Of a stretch of 8,543 nt of DNA, positions 5,773 to 8,543 are shown one piece after another; within the stretch, counting starts at the first letter, position 1; each line of letters starts with the position of its first letter. Origin of the DNA: Tateyamaria sp. (GTDB lineage Bacteria; Pseudomonadota; Alphaproteobacteria; Rhodobacterales; Rhodobacteraceae); NCBI GenBank assembly GCA_018668195.1, contig JABITU010000007.1:1-8543 (forward strand), written 5' to 3'. The notes under the pieces are model-generated. The model saw only the letters and a program-made list of their open reading frames with translations. It was not told the DNA's origin and did no database searches. Made by a program: the position numbers and the translations under genes.

Positions 5773-7734
5773 CTATTGCGCAGCGACGGCTTGTGGATCT
5801 GCCAGTGTTACGATGTCCATCATTATTGTGTTAAGCTCAAAATCTTTGGGTGTGTAAACGCGCGCCACGCCCATTTCTAGCATCTTTGCAGCGTCATTGT
5901 CTGGAATGATCCCACCGACAATAACTGGAATATGAGCGAGGCCTGCTGCTTGCATGCGGTGCATCAGATCTTCCACCAGTGGGAGGTGGCTGCCGCTTAA
6001 AATTGATAGGCCCACAACATGTGCGGCATCTGCAAGAGCGGCGGTAACGATTTCTTCTGGGGTGAGCCTGATTCCTTCATATGAGATGTCCATGCCACAA
6101 TCGCGCGCACGGACGGCGATCTGTTCGGCCCCGTTTGAATGACCGTCAAGGCCAGGTTTGCCAACTAAGAACTTCAGTCGACGGCCCAGTTTGTCACTGA
6201 CGGTGTCTACGGCATTGCGAAGTTTCTCAAGACCTTCGGATTTATTTGATTGCCCCATACTGACGCCCGTTGGCCCACGATATTCACCGTGAACAGCGCG
6301 CATTTGGGCCGCCCATTCGCCCGTAGTTACACCAACCTTGGCGGCCATGATCGAGGCAGGCATGATATTTTGACCAGCTTTAGCTGCGGCTCGCAAGTCT
6401 GCGAGGGCCGCTGCAATGGCAGCCGCGTCTCGGTCGGTTCGCCATTGCGTCAATCGGTCGATCTGTTCTTGTTCAACCGCCGGGTCTACTATCATAATCC
6501 CGCCGTCTCCGGTCATCAGTGGTGATGGCTCGCCTGCCTGATATTTATTGACACCCACAACGACAGTCTCACCGCGTTCAATTCGGCCAAGACGGTCAGC
6601 ATTCGATCCGACCAATTGGGCCTTCATGTAATCAATGGCCGAAATCGCCCCGCCCATCGCATCCAGATTGTCCAATTCATGCCGTGCGCCCTCTTTCAAA
6701 GCCTCGACTTTGGCGTCCACGGCAGGGTTGCCATCAAATAGATCGTCGAATTCGAGCAAGTCTGTTTCAAATGCCATGATTTGCTGCATGCGCATCGACC
6801 ATTGCTGATCCCAGGGGCGTGGTAACCCAAGGGCTTCATTCCAAGCGGGCAATTGAACGGCCCGGGCGCGTGCCTTTTTCGAAAGCGTCACAGCCAGCAT
6901 CTCGATCAGTATGCGGTACACATTGTTTTCGGGCTGCTGCTCTGTCAAACCCAGTGAATTGACCTGAACGCCATAGCGAAACCGGCGATATTTCGGATCG
7001 GTCACACCATAACGATCTTCGCAGATTTCATCCCAAAGATCGACAAAAGCGCGCATTTTGCACATCTCGGTGACGAAACGGATACCCGCATTCACAAAGA
7101 ACGAAATTCGGCCCACAACTGCAGGGAAATCTGCTGGATCAATTCTTGGTTTTAATTCATCTAGTACCGCAGTCGCCGTGGCCAGGGCAAAGGCCAATTC
7201 CTGCTCTGGTGTCGCGCCGGCTTCTTGCAGGTGATAGGAACACACATTCATTGGGTTCCACTTGGGCACGTGTGTGTAGCAATACTCTGCCACGTCTGCG
7301 ATCATTTTGAGCGAGGGTTTGGGCGGGCATATATAGGTTCCACGCGACAGATATTCCTTGATCAAATCGTTTTGCACCGTGCCTTGCAGGGTTGAAATAT
7401 CGACCCCCTGTTCCTCGGCCACCACAATGTACAGCGCGAGCAGCCATGGCGCTGTCGCATTGATTGTCATGGATGTATTCATCTTTTCCAACGGAATGTC
7501 GGAAAATAAGGTGCGCATATCGCCAAGGTGTGAAACGGGCACACCGACCTTGCCCACCTCACCGCGCGCAAGAACATGATCGCTGTCATATCCGGTTTGT
7601 GTCGGCAGATCGAAGGCAACGCTAAGCCCAGTTTGTCCTTTTGCCAAATTTGACTGGTAAAGTGAATTCGAGGCTGATGCAGTGGAGTGTCCGGCATAGG
7701 TGCGGATCAGCCAAGGGCGATCTTTGTGGGTCAT
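5773..7734 (-). CDS. ecm: Ethylmalonyl-CoA mutase (MeaA/Ecm), B12-dependent
   Basis: This 653-aa coenzyme B12 enzyme converts (2R)-ethylmalonyl-CoA to methylsuccinyl-CoA in the ethylmalonyl-CoA pathway of acetate assimilation. It is a single chain: an N-terminal TIM-barrel acyl-CoA mutase domain (about 1-480) and a C-terminal B12 domain (about 520-640). The B12 domain has the base-off motif DGHSNG (Asp530, His532, Gly535), SIL at 577-579 and GG at 607-608. The start RTYAGHSTA (11-19) and the length favour Ecm/MeaA over methylmalonyl-CoA mutase, which usually has RQYAGFS and a longer N-terminus. FDLPTQTGYDSDH (41-53), MNTSMTINATAPWLLALY (85-102), QGTVQNDLIKEY (117-128) and GVQVNSLGLTEQQPENN (255-271) are conserved mutase blocks. 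The start has GAGG (CCTC at 7742-7745) seven bases upstream. It is divergent from the acyltransferase gene. Automated pipelines often mislabel it methylmalonyl-CoA mutase. Confidence 0.95.
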   Translation of the reverse strand: MTHKDRPWLIRTYAGHSTASASNSLYQSNLAKGQTGLSVAFDLPTQTGYDSDHVLARGEVGKVGVPVSHLGDMRTLFSDIPLEKMNTSMTINATAPWLLALYIVVAEEQGVDISTLQGTVQNDLIKEYLSRGTYICPPKPSLKMIADVAEYCYTHVPKWNPMNVCSYHLQEAGATPEQELAFALATATAVLDELKPRIDPADFPAVVGRISFFVNAGIRFVTEMCKMRAFVDLWDEICEDRYGVTDPKYRRFRYGVQVNSLGLTEQQPENNVYRILIEMLAVTLSKKARARAVQLPAWNEALGLPRPWDQQWSMRMQQIMAFETDLLEFDDLFDGNPAVDAKVEALKEGARHELDNLDAMGGAISAIDYMKAQLVGSNADRLGRIERGETVVVGVNKYQAGEPSPLMTGDGGIMIVDPAVEQEQIDRLTQWRTDRDAAAIAAALADLRAAAKAGQNIMPASIMAAKVGVTTGEWAAQMRAVHGEYRGPTGVSMGQSNKSEGLEKLRNAVDTVSDKLGRRLKFLVGKPGLDGHSNGAEQIAVRARDCGMDISYEGIRLTPEEIVTAALADAAHVVGLSILSGSHLPLVEDLMHRMQAAGLAHIPVIVGGIIPDNDAAKMLEMGVARVYTPKDFELNTIMMDIVTLADPQAVAAQ

Positions 7735-7772
7735 GGGCGGGCCTCGCGAGCAGGTAGGGAAATAAAGTTACG

Positions 7773-7935
7773 TTTGCAGTTTGATATAAGTAATTTTGTG
7801 GCACTGTCAATTCGCCGCGTCGCGGCATTTTGCGCTGAGGTCACGGTTTGCAAAGTCAGAATTGAGTGTCATCGGACATCTTTGCAGATGCCACATCACT
7901 TTGGATTGCTCATCGCAGTGCAGTGTATCTGCAAA
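7773..7935. promoter_or_regulatory. Cluster of TTTGCA boxes in the ecm/acyltransferase divergent region
   Basis: Four related octamers occur: TTTGCAGT (7773-7780), the perfect palindrome TTTGCAAA (7847-7854), TTTGCAGA (7881-7888) and TCTGCAAA (7928-7935). The last two are part of a 9-bp inverted repeat (7881-7889 with 7927-7935). As I recall, short-chain fatty acyl-CoA regulators (RamB, and PccR of Rhodobacter sphaeroides) recognise TTTGCAAA-type boxes, usually as closely spaced pairs. The spacing here is looser. The palindrome lies about 75 bases upstream of the predicted ecm start of transcription, a position suited to an activator. Confidence 0.4.
7783..7810 (-). promoter_or_regulatory. 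Putative ecm promoter
   Basis: On the minus strand a perfect TTGACA -35 (7805-7810) is followed after 16 bases by TATATC (7783-7788); ATATCA and TATCAA are alternative registers. The start of transcription would fall near 7776, giving a leader of about 40 bases before the ecm ATG. Confidence 0.55.
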
Positions 7936-8019
7936 TTGGGGTAATTTATATCGCATGGCGTCTAAAGCATCGCTTCGCCACCCTTGCCCGAACGTGCCCA
8001 ACCTGTAAGGGTGCCCGTA

Positions 8020-8543
8020 ATGACGCAGACGATTGAACTCCCCATTTGGCTATTTGTGCTGATTATGATGTTTGCGGCCGTGACGGCGCTCAGTCATTTT
8101 CTGCTGCCCTCAGTCCGTTGGTATTTTCGTCGGCGCCTGCAAAAAGCAGTAACCCGACTGAACGAGCGCCTGACCCGTCCGATCGAACCGTTCAAGCTTG
8201 CGCGGCGCTATGATATGATACAACGCTTGATCTATGATCCAGCGGTGACCAAAGCCATTGTTGATCACGCCAAGGCAGAAAAAATTCCAGAAAACGTGGC
8301 ATTTCAGGAAGCTAGCCGTTACGCCCGCGAGATTGTGCCGAGCTTTTCTGCCTTTGCCTATTTTGGTTTTGGCATTCGCATAGCGCGTTGGTTGGCCAAT
8401 GCGCTTTACGATGTGCGCACAGGCCCGAATAATGACGCTGCGCTCAAAAGTGTGCCATCGGATGCCACTGTCATATTTGTCATGAATCATCGCAGTAACA
8501 TGGATTATTTACTTGTCACTTATCTGGCAGCGCAGGCCTCTGC
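8020..8543 (+). CDS. Glycerol-3-phosphate/1-acylglycerol-3-phosphate acyltransferase-like protein, N-terminal part
   Basis: 174 codons are open to the window edge, so the C-terminus is missing. The protein begins with one hydrophobic segment (about residues 8-29), suggesting a membrane anchor. A basic stretch (RWYFRRRLQK, 33-42) and a helical region follow. Near the edge comes VMNHRSNMDYLLVTYLAA, whose His157-X4-Asp162 is the catalytic HX4D motif (block I) of PlsB/PlsC-type glycerolipid acyltransferases. The distance of the motif from the N-terminus (over 150 residues) is more like PlsB-type enzymes than the small PlsC. Its likely role is acyl transfer in phospholipid synthesis; the acceptor cannot be told from this fragment. 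The ATG at 8020 has TAAGGG at 8006-8011, eight bases upstream. It is divergent from ecm with 285 bases between them. In related bacteria this neighbourhood can hold further EMC-pathway genes, but none is visible here. Confidence 0.86.
   Translation, partial: MTQTIELPIWLFVLIMMFAAVTALSHFLLPSVRWYFRRRLQKAVTRLNERLTRPIEPFKLARRYDMIQRLIYDPAVTKAIVDHAKAEKIPENVAFQEASRYAREIVPSFSAFAYFGFGIRIARWLANALYDVRTGPNNDAALKSVPSDATVIFVMNHRSNMDYLLVTYLAAQAS

Noticed and set aside
5773..7734. Methylmalonyl-CoA mutase as the identity of the 653-aa B12 enzyme
   Set aside because: The RTYAGHS start, the single-chain length of about 650 residues and the closeness to MeaA-type sequence favour ethylmalonyl-CoA mutase. Methylmalonyl-CoA mutase chains are usually longer with an extended N-terminus.
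7807..8001. Short minus-strand and plus-strand frames between ecm and the acyltransferase gene
   Set aside because: They overlap one another in several frames, lack ribosome sites, and cover the promoter and box cluster.

Overview
The window reads as ordinary chromosomal DNA of an alphaproteobacterium, most likely a Rhodobacteraceae (Roseobacter-group) species. The evidence is the sdhC-sdhD-sdhA-sdhB order, a 601-aa alphaproteobacterial-type SdhA, a short HvrA/Spb-like H-NS protein, and a MeaA-type ethylmalonyl-CoA mutase, the hallmark of the ethylmalonyl-CoA (EMC) pathway. Species cannot be fixed from the sequence alone.

Layout: (1) 1-3217, plus strand: the 3' end of sdhC, then complete sdhD, sdhA and sdhB, encoding succinate dehydrogenase (respiratory complex II). 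A strong intrinsic terminator follows at about 3260-3296. (2) 3321-4163, plus strand: a DUF1989 (urea carboxylase-associated / carboxyguanidine deiminase-like) protein that starts only 24 bases after the terminator. (3) 4267-4977, minus strand, convergent with it: deoD, hexameric purine nucleoside phosphorylase. (4) 5119-5445, minus: an H-NS/HvrA-family nucleoid protein. It is separated from deoD by a long imperfect dyad that contains a TATAAT, and it is preceded by about 330 bases of AT-rich DNA without a gene. (5) 5773-7734, minus: ecm, ethylmalonyl-CoA mutase. (6) 7735-8019: a divergent control region with a good promoter for ecm and a cluster of TTTGCA boxes. (7) 8020 to the end, plus: the N-terminal part of a PlsB/PlsC-type acyltransferase, cut by the window edge.

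Functional links: the EMC pathway (Ecm step) yields succinyl-CoA, and hence succinate, when cells grow on acetate or C2 units. Succinate dehydrogenase oxidises this succinate and feeds ubiquinol to respiration, so the sdh/ecm proximity makes metabolic sense. DeoD (nucleoside salvage) and the DUF1989 protein (probably acting on a small nitrogen compound) look like accessory metabolic genes.

I found no mobile element, CRISPR array, tRNA/rRNA or clear novel system. The best second-look items are regulatory: the TTTGCA boxes upstream of ecm, two dyads around the H-NS gene, and an intercistronic hairpin between sdhA and sdhB.
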